From the NCBI GenBank assembly GCA_017936785.1, contig JAGBEV010000028.1:1-64000 (forward strand): DNA of 64,000 nt. The letters run 5' to 3'. Every line of letters begins with the position of its first letter. Position 1 is the first letter of the stretch. The position numbers and the translations under genes were made by a program. The stretch is from Lachnospiraceae bacterium (GTDB lineage Bacteria; Bacillota; Clostridia; Lachnospirales; Lachnospiraceae). The notes under the pieces are model-generated. The model was not told where the DNA came from and did not search any database. It saw only the letters and a program-made list of their open reading frames with translations. Shown one piece after another: positions 46,710-55,882 of this stretch.

Positions 46710-47837
46710 TTATAATGGTAAGAGCATATTGATGGCAAATCCCATTTCGGACTTAAAATCCAGAATACCGTTTACTTCCCTGATCCTGCGGCGCATCCCC
46801 GAAATGCCCATACCATCTATGATTTCATTACATCCGATTCCGTTATCCCATATACTGCATCTGATCATCTGATTCATCACATGAATCCTGATTTCAATCT
46901 TTGTACATTTGGCATATTTCATAGAATTGGAAACTGCCTCATAGGCATTATCCAAAATAATTTCCAAATATTTCTCCGGTATTTCTGACAATTCGCCTTC
47001 TGTCACAAGTTTTGCTTCCACGCCTTTTTGACAGCACTCTTCACAAAGTTTCTCCAGCTGCAGCAATGCAAGCTTATATTTTTTGGGTCTTTCTTTTCTC
47101 AAAATGGCACGGATCTCATCCATTCCCGTTCTCAACTGGTCGATGACTGCCTGGATCATTTTCTTTGATGTTTCCGGATCTTTTTCCATCATAACCTTGA
47201 TTGCTTCCAGCTGATATACGGAACCATTGATATTATGCCCCAGCTTATCATGTAATGTCTGGGAAAGATTTGCCCGTTCCTCCAAAAGCTGATTTTCAGC
47301 CATCAGCATGCCTTTACGGACCTCCTCCTGCATTTCATGCTCCCTTTGATACATATTTTGCTTCAAACGCTGTTCCGTTATATCATCTTCCCTGGTCCGT
47401 TTCCGGTAAGACTCTGCAATAAAGTCATTTTGAACATAAATAACACTCATCAGCAAAGTAATCATAAGTTCTGCGTACACATTTATCCCATCCGGAAAAC
47501 AGGTAAAAAACACCGGAACAAAATACCAGATTATTCCGGGTTTCACCCAGGAAAGGATCTCATAACACAAAAAAATTCCCAACAGCAAAAATTCTGTTCC
47601 TAACATAAAACATATCATAAAAAGCAAACATACTGCCACAACAAAAAAGGGGATCTTCTTCCACTTCTCCACCAATTCTTTTCCTGCCATTGCTCCCGTA
47701 AAAAATGCAAGAAGCAGGAGCACCCTGACAGATGCCCCTGTAAACACAGACTTTGATAAAAGAATATATATTTCTATTGCCAACAGCAGTCCCATCCGAA
47801 CTGCTAAAAAGTAATGATCTCTAAGCCGTTCTTCCAT
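46710..47837 (-). CDS. Sensor histidine kinase, NarX/DesK type
   Basis: A 375-residue kinase. About six membrane helices make up the first 150 residues, without a clear extracellular sensor. The HisKA_3 phosphoacceptor motif is LSQTLHDKLGHNINGSVY, and the ATPase domain has NAYEAVSNSMKYAK and DNGIGCNEIIDGMGISGM. The start is ATG 47837 (MEERLRDHY), 17 bases after the permease stop with AAAGGAAAAGGGG upstream; the longer open frame lies within the permease gene. It probably senses the cargo or state of the linked exporter. Confidence 0.93.
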   Translation of the reverse strand: MEERLRDHYFLAVRMGLLLAIEIYILLSKSVFTGASVRVLLLLAFFTGAMAGKELVEKWKKIPFFVVAVCLLFMICFMLGTEFLLLGIFLCYEILSWVKPGIIWYFVPVFFTCFPDGINVYAELMITLLMSVIYVQNDFIAESYRKRTREDDITEQRLKQNMYQREHEMQEEVRKGMLMAENQLLEERANLSQTLHDKLGHNINGSVYQLEAIKVMMEKDPETSKKMIQAVIDQLRTGMDEIRAILRKERPKKYKLALLQLEKLCEECCQKGVEAKLVTEGELSEIPEKYLEIILDNAYEAVSNSMKYAKCTKIEIRIHVMNQMIRCSIWDNGIGCNEIIDGMGISGMRRRIREVNGILDFKSEMGFAINMLLPL

Positions 47838-47854
47838 AGCCCCTTTTCCTTTCT

Positions 47855-49111
47855 CTAGGCTTCGGTTCGTTTTATCTTTATTCCCACACTCCCCAAACTG
47901 ATGATCACGATCAGGTAAGCGGCTGTAACATATAATAACATAGAATATGCTCCCTTGTCTTGTACCAGCAGCATTTCCGCCGCATTCATAAACCATTTCT
48001 GGGGCATCAGATAAGAAAGCGTTTTCAATGCTTTCGTGGTATCCTCCAGTGGGAAATACAATCCTGCCAGCAATGCGGAAATACTCCATATTGCAAACGC
48101 AGCATAATTTGAACTCATCACATCGCCGATCAATATGCCCAGCAAAAGGCTTAATGTACTAAAGATCAGTCCCAGCAGAAATATTACCCAAAAGAAACTC
48201 AACTTACTGATGCCGAAATCAAGGTCTTTAACAGCGGATAAATATATCTCTAATACCAGAGTCTGCATAATGCTTATGATCAATACTACAACAAACTTTG
48301 AAAAGAAATACACTTTTCCTGAAATCCCTGACATCATCATTCTGGTAAAAACCTTGTTATTCTGTTCTTCAATAACGGTGTGTGCAACACAGACACCACA
48401 GAACAGAAATCCTAATGTCATAATCGCAAACGCATATCCGATCTGTGTTTTCTGGTTGATCTGCTCATCTGTCAACAGAATGTCTTTTTTTCCTGCCAGG
48501 TTTACGATCTCCTTTTGGGGCATTTGTCCGGCAATGGTATGAAGCATATCAACAATTTCTTCACTGTCCCCGCCTGCGGTCATTTGCACCTGCTTTATCT
48601 GCTTTAGTACATTCTCAAGCTCTGACTCAAACAACGGCTCCCTTTCATCCTCAGACACTTTATACAGCTGCATTCCTGATTCCCAGTCACCCTTTAAAAC
48701 CGCCTGGTCAAAGTCCTGCTTTAAATAAAGTAAAATTCCTGCCCTGTCATCAAATGCATCTTTCTTTGCCTGAGCTAAAACCTCTTCTTCCGTCATACTG
48801 CTGACATCACATCTGCAGACCGAGAACATGCCTGTTTCAACCATTTTTTCCAGTACATACTCCGACAGTTCTGACCCGGAAGCATCATACACCTTGACTA
48901 TAAAAGCCGATGTATCGCCAACATAAACTGCCCTTTCTGTACAATCATCCAGTTCAATCATAACAGGTGAGTCTGCACTGCCACTATAAACTGCATGTTC
49001 TACTTTTATATTCAGAATAAATGCAGACACTACCGGCGTTGCTATGAGGAAAAACAAAAATCCCTTATTCCGCAGCAACAATTTTAAACTCATTTTTATC
49101 AATGAAATCAT
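47855..49111 (-). CDS. ABC-2 type exporter permease, second subunit
   Basis: A 418-residue permease. One N-terminal helix (about 19-35), a large extracytoplasmic domain of about 190 residues, and five to six C-terminal helices follow the ABC-2 (YhgE/NatB-like) plan. FTRMMMSGISGKVYFFSKF and AIWSISALLAGLYFPLED are typical. It overlaps the preceding permease gene by four bases. The pair probably forms a heterodimer driven by the ATPase at 50214-50975. Confidence 0.92.
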   Translation of the reverse strand: MISLIKMSLKLLLRNKGFLFFLIATPVVSAFILNIKVEHAVYSGSADSPVMIELDDCTERAVYVGDTSAFIVKVYDASGSELSEYVLEKMVETGMFSVCRCDVSSMTEEEVLAQAKKDAFDDRAGILLYLKQDFDQAVLKGDWESGMQLYKVSEDEREPLFESELENVLKQIKQVQMTAGGDSEEIVDMLHTIAGQMPQKEIVNLAGKKDILLTDEQINQKTQIGYAFAIMTLGFLFCGVCVAHTVIEEQNNKVFTRMMMSGISGKVYFFSKFVVVLIISIMQTLVLEIYLSAVKDLDFGISKLSFFWVIFLLGLIFSTLSLLLGILIGDVMSSNYAAFAIWSISALLAGLYFPLEDTTKALKTLSYLMPQKWFMNAAEMLLVQDKGAYSMLLYVTAAYLIVIISLGSVGIKIKRTEA

Positions 49112-50196
49112 GCTTTCCCTCTCTTTCTGATGCTACCGGCAAAAACCGCGATCCCGGAGCAGATAACTGTAATTGCCAGCGAATAAACAACTGCACTGAC
49201 TACATACTCACTGTGCCCCATACAGGAAAGCTCAACCAGTGCTCTGTTTCCGTGGTAAATCGGCGATAACTGCTTTGCAATATCCGGCATGGAGGAGAAC
49301 ATATAAGTCTCAAAGCTTCCGCCAAAAAAGCCCATGAACCAGACAACTACGAACAATGCCACTATTGTAAGCACTAAATTATCAGAGATATTATATAACA
49401 TCATTCCCAATGAGGTTCCCGCTGATATCATCAGAAAAACAATGGCAGCCGATACCAGTGCATTTCCCCAATGAATCCGAAACAGCAGAATGGTTATCAA
49501 TGCAGCTGCTGCCATTTCTGCCGCCGCTGTCAATATAATGGGAATCAGCTTACTCATATATAACTGAAAATCAGATAAACAGGACACCCGGAACTTTCTT
49601 TCGATGCCGTACTTTTTCTCATTACTCAGTACACCGGTTGCACACACTATCCCACACCATCCAAAGTAGGCAATATATATGATTCCATAATAGTCCTTTG
49701 AGTCTACTGCCGGCATAAAATCCAGCTGCGCAACGGGTAACTTCACATCCCCTTCAGCCGCCGGGCTCATCATCAAAAGAGAGGCATTCACGCTTTCATT
49801 CATTACCCTGTTTAAAAAATATTCCAGGGCAATTCCTTCCACTTCATAATCAGCGCTTTGGTATAACACATATGAATCTTTGGTAAACTCTACAAATCCG
49901 GCAAGATCATTATTTTCTATTACCGCTTTCACTTCCCCTTCCGGATATTCATAAAAGGTGATCCCATTTTCCCCTCCTGCTTCCCTGATCAGTTCCATAT
50001 AATCGGATAGCCCGCTGTCCTGTTCTACCCTGTACCCTATGTTAAATTCATCCACACCTTCATAGGACTTTAACAGCTCAGAAAACGCACTGGACAAAGC
50101 CGCAATGACCAGAATGGGACCTGAAAGCATTACCACAAGACTCCACGTATTACGAAGCATGAGCTTAAAATTATTCTTTATCAGATATCGAATCAT
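49108..50196 (-). CDS. ABC-2 type exporter permease, first subunit
   Basis: A 362-residue permease with the same plan: N-terminal helix (about 18-40), extracytoplasmic domain, then five to six helices. VLSNEKKYGIERKFRVSCLS and MGFFGGSFETYMF lie in the membrane half. AAGGAG stands before the ATG, 17 bases after the ATPase stop. The linked NarL-type two-component system resembles those controlling lantibiotic or drug exporters. Confidence 0.92.
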   Translation of the reverse strand: MIRYLIKNNFKLMLRNTWSLVVMLSGPILVIAALSSAFSELLKSYEGVDEFNIGYRVEQDSGLSDYMELIREAGGENGITFYEYPEGEVKAVIENNDLAGFVEFTKDSYVLYQSADYEVEGIALEYFLNRVMNESVNASLLMMSPAAEGDVKLPVAQLDFMPAVDSKDYYGIIYIAYFGWCGIVCATGVLSNEKKYGIERKFRVSCLSDFQLYMSKLIPIILTAAAEMAAAALITILLFRIHWGNALVSAAIVFLMISAGTSLGMMLYNISDNLVLTIVALFVVVWFMGFFGGSFETYMFSSMPDIAKQLSPIYHGNRALVELSCMGHSEYVVSAVVYSLAITVICSGIAVFAGSIRKRGKA

Positions 50197-50213
50197 GTCT
50201 TTTCTCCTTCACA

Positions 50214-50975
50214 CTACTCCACATAATCTCTCAATTTCTTGCCCGTCAGGGTCAAAAACACTTCCTCCAGCGTAATATTTTCGCTGCCGTCTGTTACAAG
50301 TTTCTTTAATTCCTCACTGGTTCCGCAGGCAATGATCTTTCCATTGTCCATAATGGCAATCCGTGTACATATTGCTTCCACTTCCTCCATATAATGGCTG
50401 GTATAGATGACCGTTGCCCCCTTTTGGTTGGATTCCTTGATTTTATCCAGGATAAAATTTCTGGACTGAGGATCAATTCCCACAGTGGGCTCATCAAAGA
50501 TCAGCAGCTCAGGATCATGACCAATGGCGCAGGCAATGTTCAGCCTTCTCTTCATGCCCCCTGAAAAGTTTTTGGCGAATTCCTGCTTTTTATCTAACAG
50601 ACCAACATATTCTAAGGACTCATCAACTGCTTTTCTCAGCTTTGCGCCCTTTATTCCATATAAAGAAGTAAACAGTTCTACATTTTCCCAAGCCTTCAGA
50701 TTCCCATGAATTGCAAGCTCCTGGGGTACATAGCCGATTTTATGGATCACTTCTTTTTTCTGTTTCCAGGGATTCTTTCCTAACAGCTCAATGGAACCTA
50801 CAGTGGGGCGGACAATAGAACAGATCATATTCATGGTCGTGCTTTTTCCCGCTCCGTTTGGTCCCAGCAAACCAAAAATCTCGCCCTTTCTGATTTCTAT
50901 GTTTAAGCTGTCAACAACTGCCTTATTGTTGTACTTCTTAGTTAAATCTGTAGTTTTCAAAATCATATCTTCCAT
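50214..50975 (-). CDS. ABC exporter ATP-binding protein
   Basis: A 253-residue ATPase. Walker A is GPNGAGKST, the signature NFSGGMKRRLNIACA, Walker B LLIFDEPTVGID, and the switch His is in YTSHYMEEVE. It belongs to the ABC-2 exporter group (CcmA/NatA-like). It is the first gene of the five-gene unit (ATPase, two permeases, kinase, regulator); GAGGAG precedes the ATG. Confidence 0.95.
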   Translation of the reverse strand: MEDMILKTTDLTKKYNNKAVVDSLNIEIRKGEIFGLLGPNGAGKSTTMNMICSIVRPTVGSIELLGKNPWKQKKEVIHKIGYVPQELAIHGNLKAWENVELFTSLYGIKGAKLRKAVDESLEYVGLLDKKQEFAKNFSGGMKRRLNIACAIGHDPELLIFDEPTVGIDPQSRNFILDKIKESNQKGATVIYTSHYMEEVEAICTRIAIMDNGKIIACGTSEELKKLVTDGSENITLEEVFLTLTGKKLRDYVE

Positions 50976-51014
50976 GGCGGTCTCCTCTTCATAAATGTGT
51001 CATTTCATATGGTC

Positions 51015-51045
51015 ATCATATCAATTTTGAACTATGAGTGGTAGT
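51015..51045 (-). promoter_or_regulatory. Candidate exporter promoter with an ACTA-N7-TAGT dyad
   Basis: On the minus strand a TATGAT -10 (51020-51015) has no good -35. In that place lies the dyad ACTA-N7-TAGT (51031-51045), similar in form to sites of NarL/LuxR-type response regulators. Autoregulation by the operon's own regulator is plausible. Confidence 0.4.
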
Positions 51046-51066
51046 GAAAAAAGAGCTGTTTTTAAC

Positions 51067-51080
51067 ATGACTAAAGTCAT
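51067..51080. repeat. Perfect dyad upstream of the exporter operon
   Basis: ATGACT-AA-AGTCAT: two exact six-base arms around two bases. It lies upstream of the exporter promoter and just before the terminator of the decayed gdhA end. It may be a second regulatory site. Confidence 0.4.
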
Positions 51081-51088
51081 ATCATTAA

Positions 51089-51136
51089 AAAAGTCCCGTA
51101 AACACAGACGAAATCGTCTTATTTACAGGACATTTT
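51089..51136 (-). terminator. Terminator behind the decayed gdhA 3' end
   Basis: A long, nearly perfect hairpin: AAAAGTCCCGTAAA pairs with TTTACAGGACATTTT, and GACG/CGTC sits near the loop. On the minus strand it ends in six T. It lies 30 bases after the stop of the gdhA-like remnant, the same arrangement as at intact gdhA. Confidence 0.8.
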
Positions 51137-51165
51137 AAATTATTTATTATTTTAAGATTCAGTTA

Positions 51166-51222
51166 TTATACAATACCCTGAGTTTTCATGACAATACACA
51201 CCGTCATAAACTATTTACAATT
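51166..51222 (-). pseudogene. Remnant of a glutamate dehydrogenase gene 3' end
   Basis: Translated on the minus strand, 51222-51166 gives N-C-K-stop-F-M-T-V-C-I-V-M-K-T-Q-G-I-V-stop. Intact gdhA ends [18 protein letters not shown]-stop. Nine of eighteen residues plus the stop coincide without gaps, and an in-frame stop interrupts it. A terminator follows, as at gdhA. Homology beyond 51222 is not visible. It is most likely a duplicated and decayed gdhA end. Confidence 0.6.
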
Positions 51223-51228
51223 TTCTTC

Positions 51229-51257
51229 TTGAAACTTTATCCTCAGCATACTATAAT
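51229..51257 (+). promoter_or_regulatory. Promoter of the antitoxin RNA
   Basis: TTGAAA (51229-51234), a 17-base spacer and a perfect TATAAT (51252-51257). No plus-strand reading frame follows, only a short stretch to a terminator, so it should make a small RNA. Confidence 0.7.
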
Positions 51258-51263
51258 AAGCAT

Positions 51264-51352
51264 AAATAGAAGCAACCGCCTACAAAGTGGCAGCCTCGTA
51301 AGATGATTAAAATAAGTCACCTGTCCGGCTAAGACAAAGGTGGCTTATTTAT
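51264..51352 (+). ncRNA. Predicted antisense RNA antitoxin of a type I toxin-antitoxin pair
   Basis: A transcript from the promoter above would start near 51264 and end at the hairpin 51310-51350, giving a length of about 90 bases. Its 3' part is fully complementary to the end of the toxin mRNA, including the last toxin codon and stop and both terminator arms, as in txpA/RatA-type modules. It also contains GTGGCAGCCTC (51287-51297), the same 11-mer that occurs in the toxin mRNA leader. Ends are predicted, not measured. Confidence 0.6.
51310..51350. terminator. Bidirectional terminator shared by toxin mRNA and antisense RNA
   Basis: AAATAAGTCACC (51310-51321) pairs with GGTGGCTTATTT (51339-51350), 11 of 12 positions plus a G-T pair, around a 17-base loop. 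T-rich tracts lie on both sides. The toxin stop codon (51351-51349) lies at its edge. Confidence 0.75.
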
Positions 51353-51444
51353 TTTCGCTTGTTGTTCCTATCTATGTAGGCAAGCAGTGCAATGAGGAAC
51401 GAGCCGCCTAAAAATAATAGGCTTAATACTTCGTATATATCCAT
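51349..51444 (-). CDS. Putative holin-like toxin (Hol_Tox), 31 residues
   Basis: An intact small gene with GGAGG eight bases before the ATG. The peptide starts MDIYEVLSLLFLGGSFLIAL, continues LAY and ends IDRNNKRK: a single membrane helix with a positively charged tail, as in the putative holin-like toxin family of type I toxin-antitoxin modules (TxpA/BsrG-like). Such peptides insert into the membrane when made in excess and are normally silenced by an antisense RNA. Here a convergent RNA overlaps its 3' end. It sits between gdhA and the exporter operon. The family call rests on the pattern, not on a search. Confidence 0.8.
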   Translation of the reverse strand: MDIYEVLSLLFLGGSFLIALLAYIDRNNKRK

Positions 51445-51533
51445 CAGCACCACCTCCCCTCTTCTTCAAGTATGGGAGGCTGCCACCAGCTTTAGCTTGG
51501 CTAAACTTGTATTCGATTACTTCTCATGTCGGT

Positions 51534-51562
51534 AGTGTACCATAATTTATATATCTCGACAA
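51534..51562 (-). promoter_or_regulatory. Candidate toxin promoter
   Basis: On the minus strand TTGTCG (51562-51557), a 17-base spacer and TACACT (51539-51534). The start near 51527 would give an mRNA leader of about 80 bases that includes the repeated GTGGCAGCCTC. Confidence 0.45.
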
Positions 51563-51696
51563 TCTGATTTTCTCTTAAAATTTTACCTCTACCCTGTGCT
51601 ATGTTTTACCTCGTTTTATAAATATACACTTTCCATGAACTTTTCAATGAATATTTTCTTGTTTTATTGCACACTTATTCATTTTTGTAAAATCAA

Positions 51697-51739
51697 AAAA
51701 TCCCACACTTATGCTGTTTCCAGTCATGTGTGGGATTTT
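51697..51739 (-). terminator. Terminator of gdhA
   Basis: AAAATCCCACAC (51697-51708) and its exact complement (51728-51739) form a 12-bp stem with A and T runs on both sides, 20 bases after the gdhA stop. The stretch 51563-51696 between this and the toxin promoter holds no gene that I can see. Confidence 0.88.
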
Positions 51740-51759
51740 CATTTTTGAATAATTATTCG

Positions 51760-53121
<1,362 letters not shown>

Positions 53122-53303
53122 TTAGTTTAAAATGTGCAACACGGGCTTCTTAACCCAAGTTTTATTATATAACGTACCTATTCTATGGACAAGAAAAAAA
53201 TTTGTATGTACCCACAAAAATTTCAAAAAATTTTTTAGTTATTTTTACCAAAAAACGCTGGTATTTCTTCTAAAAACGGTTCAGCAGCCGTATATTTGCT
53301 TTT

Positions 53304-54284
53304 TTATTTTTCAAAAGGATACACAAGACCGATCTGTTCCCTGATGAGATCCATCTGTTTCATCATCTTCATGGTAACCTGGTGAGGCATCTGCTCACAT
53401 TCTTTCTTTTTGCGCTTTAATGCCTTTTTACATGCCTCAATCTCATATTCATAACCACTGATCTGTTTCGGCGCCTTCTTAAATACTTTTTTCTTATAGT
53501 CCTTGTCATAGACTGTAAGGGATTCAAAATTATTGATGTTTTCAATGATCATAACTCCGGCTGTTCCCTGAATGATGCCCTTTCGGTCACTGACTGTCTG
53601 CATGGAAGTATTCAAAACTGCCATACTGCCATTCTCATAACGGATCGTAATGCTGTCATGGGCATCCACACCGTCAGCGGTCATGACTGCTGAAGACTGA
53701 ATATCCCTCACTTCCGATCCGCTTACCATATCTGCAAAATTCAGCGGATAGATACCCACATCCAGTAAAGCGCCTCCTGCCAGCTCCGGTTTCAGCAAAC
53801 GTTCCTTATGCAGCATGGGATATGCCAGATTTGCCGTGATCATTTTAGGCTCACCGATAACTCCGCTGTTTAATACTTTCATGATCGTCTCATACATTGG
53901 CATATAACGAATCCACATTGCTTCTGAAATAAAAACATTCTTTTCTTCTGCATATGCCAGCAATTCCTCCGCTTCTTTGGCATTGACACAGAACGGTTTC
54001 TCCACCAGTACCGGCTTTCCCGCATCAATGCACATTTTGGCATGTTCAAAATGAAAAGGATGAGGAGTCGCAATATATACCAGCTCAAAATCCTTGTCCG
54101 CCAGCATTTCCTCATAACTGCCATAGGGCTTTGTCACATTATGCAGGGAAGCAAACTCCATTGCCTTCTCCATGCTTCTGGATGCAACTGCATAACATTC
54201 CGCCGTTTTCATTTTGGAAATGGTATCCGCCATAATAGCTGCAATTCTCCCGGCTCCCAGAATACCTACTTTCAATTTTGCCAT
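53304..54284 (-). CDS. Gfo/Idh/MocA family oxidoreductase
   Basis: A 326-residue NAD(P)-dependent sugar or diol oxidoreductase. The Rossmann motif is GILGAGRIAAIM, EKPFCVNAKEA contains the catalytic Lys, and GGALLDVGIYPLNF lies in the substrate domain. These features resemble the trans-1,2-dihydrobenzene-1,2-diol dehydrogenase-like subgroup. The substrate is not determinable. It has its own ribosome-binding site (GGAGGG) and stands alone. The 197 bases between it and gdhA hold no gene. Confidence 0.92.
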   Translation of the reverse strand: MAKLKVGILGAGRIAAIMADTISKMKTAECYAVASRSMEKAMEFASLHNVTKPYGSYEEMLADKDFELVYIATPHPFHFEHAKMCIDAGKPVLVEKPFCVNAKEAEELLAYAEEKNVFISEAMWIRYMPMYETIMKVLNSGVIGEPKMITANLAYPMLHKERLLKPELAGGALLDVGIYPLNFADMVSGSEVRDIQSSAVMTADGVDAHDSITIRYENGSMAVLNTSMQTVSDRKGIIQGTAGVMIIENINNFESLTVYDKDYKKKVFKKAPKQISGYEYEIEACKKALKRKKKECEQMPHQVTMKMMKQMDLIREQIGLVYPFEK

Positions 54285-54349
54285 AAAATTCCCTCCTGTT
54301 TATCAAATCTTTTTTCATTTCTATTGACTAATTCCATTTTACACAAAAA

Positions 54350-54389
54350 AGGACTATTGTAAAATGAAATTTCATTTTGCAACAGCCCT
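54350..54389 (-). terminator. Terminator after the SH3 protein gene
   Basis: AGGGCTGTTGCAAAATGAA pairs with its near complement through AGTCCT on the minus strand, with the 18-base palindrome AAAATGAAATTTCATTTT at the centre. Six T follow on the minus strand. Confidence 0.85.
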
Positions 54390-54405
54390 GTCTTTTGTAT
54401 TTTCT

Positions 54406-55644
54406 TTAGTTTATTTCTACATAATCAGTTTTTACATAACCGGTCTTTCCGTTATAATTGATCTTACACCAGCCATCAGCCTGCTCCATGATCAGGTCAT
54501 AGCTTTCGCCCTGATAAGCCATTCCCAGGATCTCTCCGGATTCATTTGCAGAAGCACGAACTCTGACACTTTCTTTTGCTGTGATCTTACCTGTAGCTGC
54601 AGCAGGTGTTTCTGTCTGCTCAGCCTGTCCGCCATCCTCTGTCTGTTCCGGTTCTTCCACTACTTCCGGTGCCTCGTTGGCACTCTGTACCTGAAGAAAT
54701 TCGGATTTTATGTATCCCTCCTGACCGTTGTAATCAATCTTACTCCAGCCGTTATCTCTTGTTTCATATCTTGTAAGGGCAGTACCGGCTTCTACCTGAC
54801 CCAGCCTGTCCGCATTCTCACTGTCGGAAACACGCACATTTACCTTTGTGGTAGTAGTTACGGTTTCATTAACAGGCGTAGGCTCCGGCGTCTGGGGCTG
54901 CTCTGCTGCCTGCTCTGCCTCCTGCTGTCTTGCTGCCACTGCTTCTTCAAGCTTCTGATTCATGACATTTTCCATATAATTTTTCAGATCCGGATCAGCA
55001 GCCAGCGCATTGGTATAATTGGTAAGCACCTGATTGAAGTAATCTGCGATCACTTCTTCTGCCGCTACCTGTTTTACATATTCCATGGTAGTTTCATCTA
55101 CACCGCTGTCAATATACAGACTTCCGTCTTCTCTGGTTGACACATAGGTTGTAGCAAAGCTTGGAGCTTTTGTTTCAATTCCCACAAACTTCATTTCACA
55201 ATAGATGAATACCACATAAGAACCTTCTGTCATACCCGGTCTGGTATAAACTTTGATATTATCAATGGTTTCAATATCATTTGCTTTTGTCTCAAGCTTG
55301 ATCTTTTCTTCTTCCGTAACATCGGACTTTACGGTTTCCACTGTAGCGGAATCACCGACCTCCAATGCTTTATAATAAGTGTTTACCAACTGTAAAACGG
55401 CTTCATTTGTTGTTTCTTCCAAAGTTCCCGTTGCCGCAGCCACAGTGCTGTCGGATACAGTTGTCTCCTCCTGGGGTGCAACATTTTCGTCCTTTTTAGA
55501 ACAGGACACACATATGATTATGATAACGATCAGGATCAATGCAAGAACTCCGCCTGTTATTCCGTAACGGAACTTTACATCCGTTTTCATTCTTTCTATT
55601 AAATCAGTCAAGCCGCCATTTGGTTTTTTTGACATATCACTCAT
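54406..55644 (-). CDS. Membrane-anchored protein with two bacterial SH3 domains
   Basis: A 412-residue protein. The cytoplasmic N-terminus is short, with one membrane helix at about residues 32-50. A Thr/Glu-rich stretch and an NTF2-like middle domain (LVNTYYKALEVGD onward) follow, then a coiled, Gln/Glu-rich linker. Two SH3b domains end the protein (TTKVNVRVSDSENADRLGQV and ITAKESVRVRASANESGEIL), each finishing in GYIKSEFLQV or GYVKTDYVEI. SH3b domains usually bind cell-wall peptides. It starts 28 bases after the tRNA-Arg gene, so both may be in one transcript. Confidence 0.88.
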   Translation of the reverse strand: MSDMSKKPNGGLTDLIERMKTDVKFRYGITGGVLALILIVIIIICVSCSKKDENVAPQEETTVSDSTVAAATGTLEETTNEAVLQLVNTYYKALEVGDSATVETVKSDVTEEEKIKLETKANDIETIDNIKVYTRPGMTEGSYVVFIYCEMKFVGIETKAPSFATTYVSTREDGSLYIDSGVDETTMEYVKQVAAEEVIADYFNQVLTNYTNALAADPDLKNYMENVMNQKLEEAVAARQQEAEQAAEQPQTPEPTPVNETVTTTTKVNVRVSDSENADRLGQVEAGTALTRYETRDNGWSKIDYNGQEGYIKSEFLQVQSANEAPEVVEEPEQTEDGGQAEQTETPAAATGKITAKESVRVRASANESGEILGMAYQGESYDLIMEQADGWCKINYNGKTGYVKTDYVEIN

Positions 55645-55672
55645 TTTTCAAATCCTTTCTTTCCTTTTCAGA

Positions 55673-55744
55673 TGTACCCGAGAGGAATCGAACCCCCATC
55701 GGCTGAACCGGAATCAGCTGTTTTATCCATTAAACTACGGGTAC
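55673..55744 (-). tRNA. tRNA-Arg (CCG anticodon)
   Basis: The minus strand folds as a cloverleaf: acceptor GTACCCG/CGGGTAC, D arm GTTTAATGGATAAAAC, anticodon stem GCTGA/TCAGC with loop TTCCGGT (anticodon CCG, reading CGG), and T arm GGGGGTTCGATTCCTCT. The discriminator base is A and CCA is not encoded. Confidence 0.95.
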
Positions 55745-55882
55745 AAATATATTACAAAAATGTTACAACTCGTATATCATAGCATAAAACATCATATTTG
55801 ACAAGATTGTTAAAGTTTTTTTACAAAATATCCATATTTTGTAATCTTTTTGCCTTTTCCTATTCAGCCGGGTTCTGTTATT

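Larger units (their letters stand above)
51287..51486. repeat. 11-bp inverted repeats bracketing the toxin-antitoxin locus
   Basis: GTGGCAGCCTC at 51287-51297 recurs inverted as GAGGCTGCCAC at 51476-51486. Because the two RNAs are convergent, each carries the identical sequence near its 5' end. The GGCAGCC core is almost self-complementary, so it could form a contact between the RNAs. Confidence 0.6.

Noticed and set aside
50976-51759. An insertion sequence or phage remnant as the source of the gdhA-exporter gap
   Set aside because: I find no transposase or phage gene and no target-site duplication; the content is fully described by the toxin locus, the gdhA ghost and terminators.
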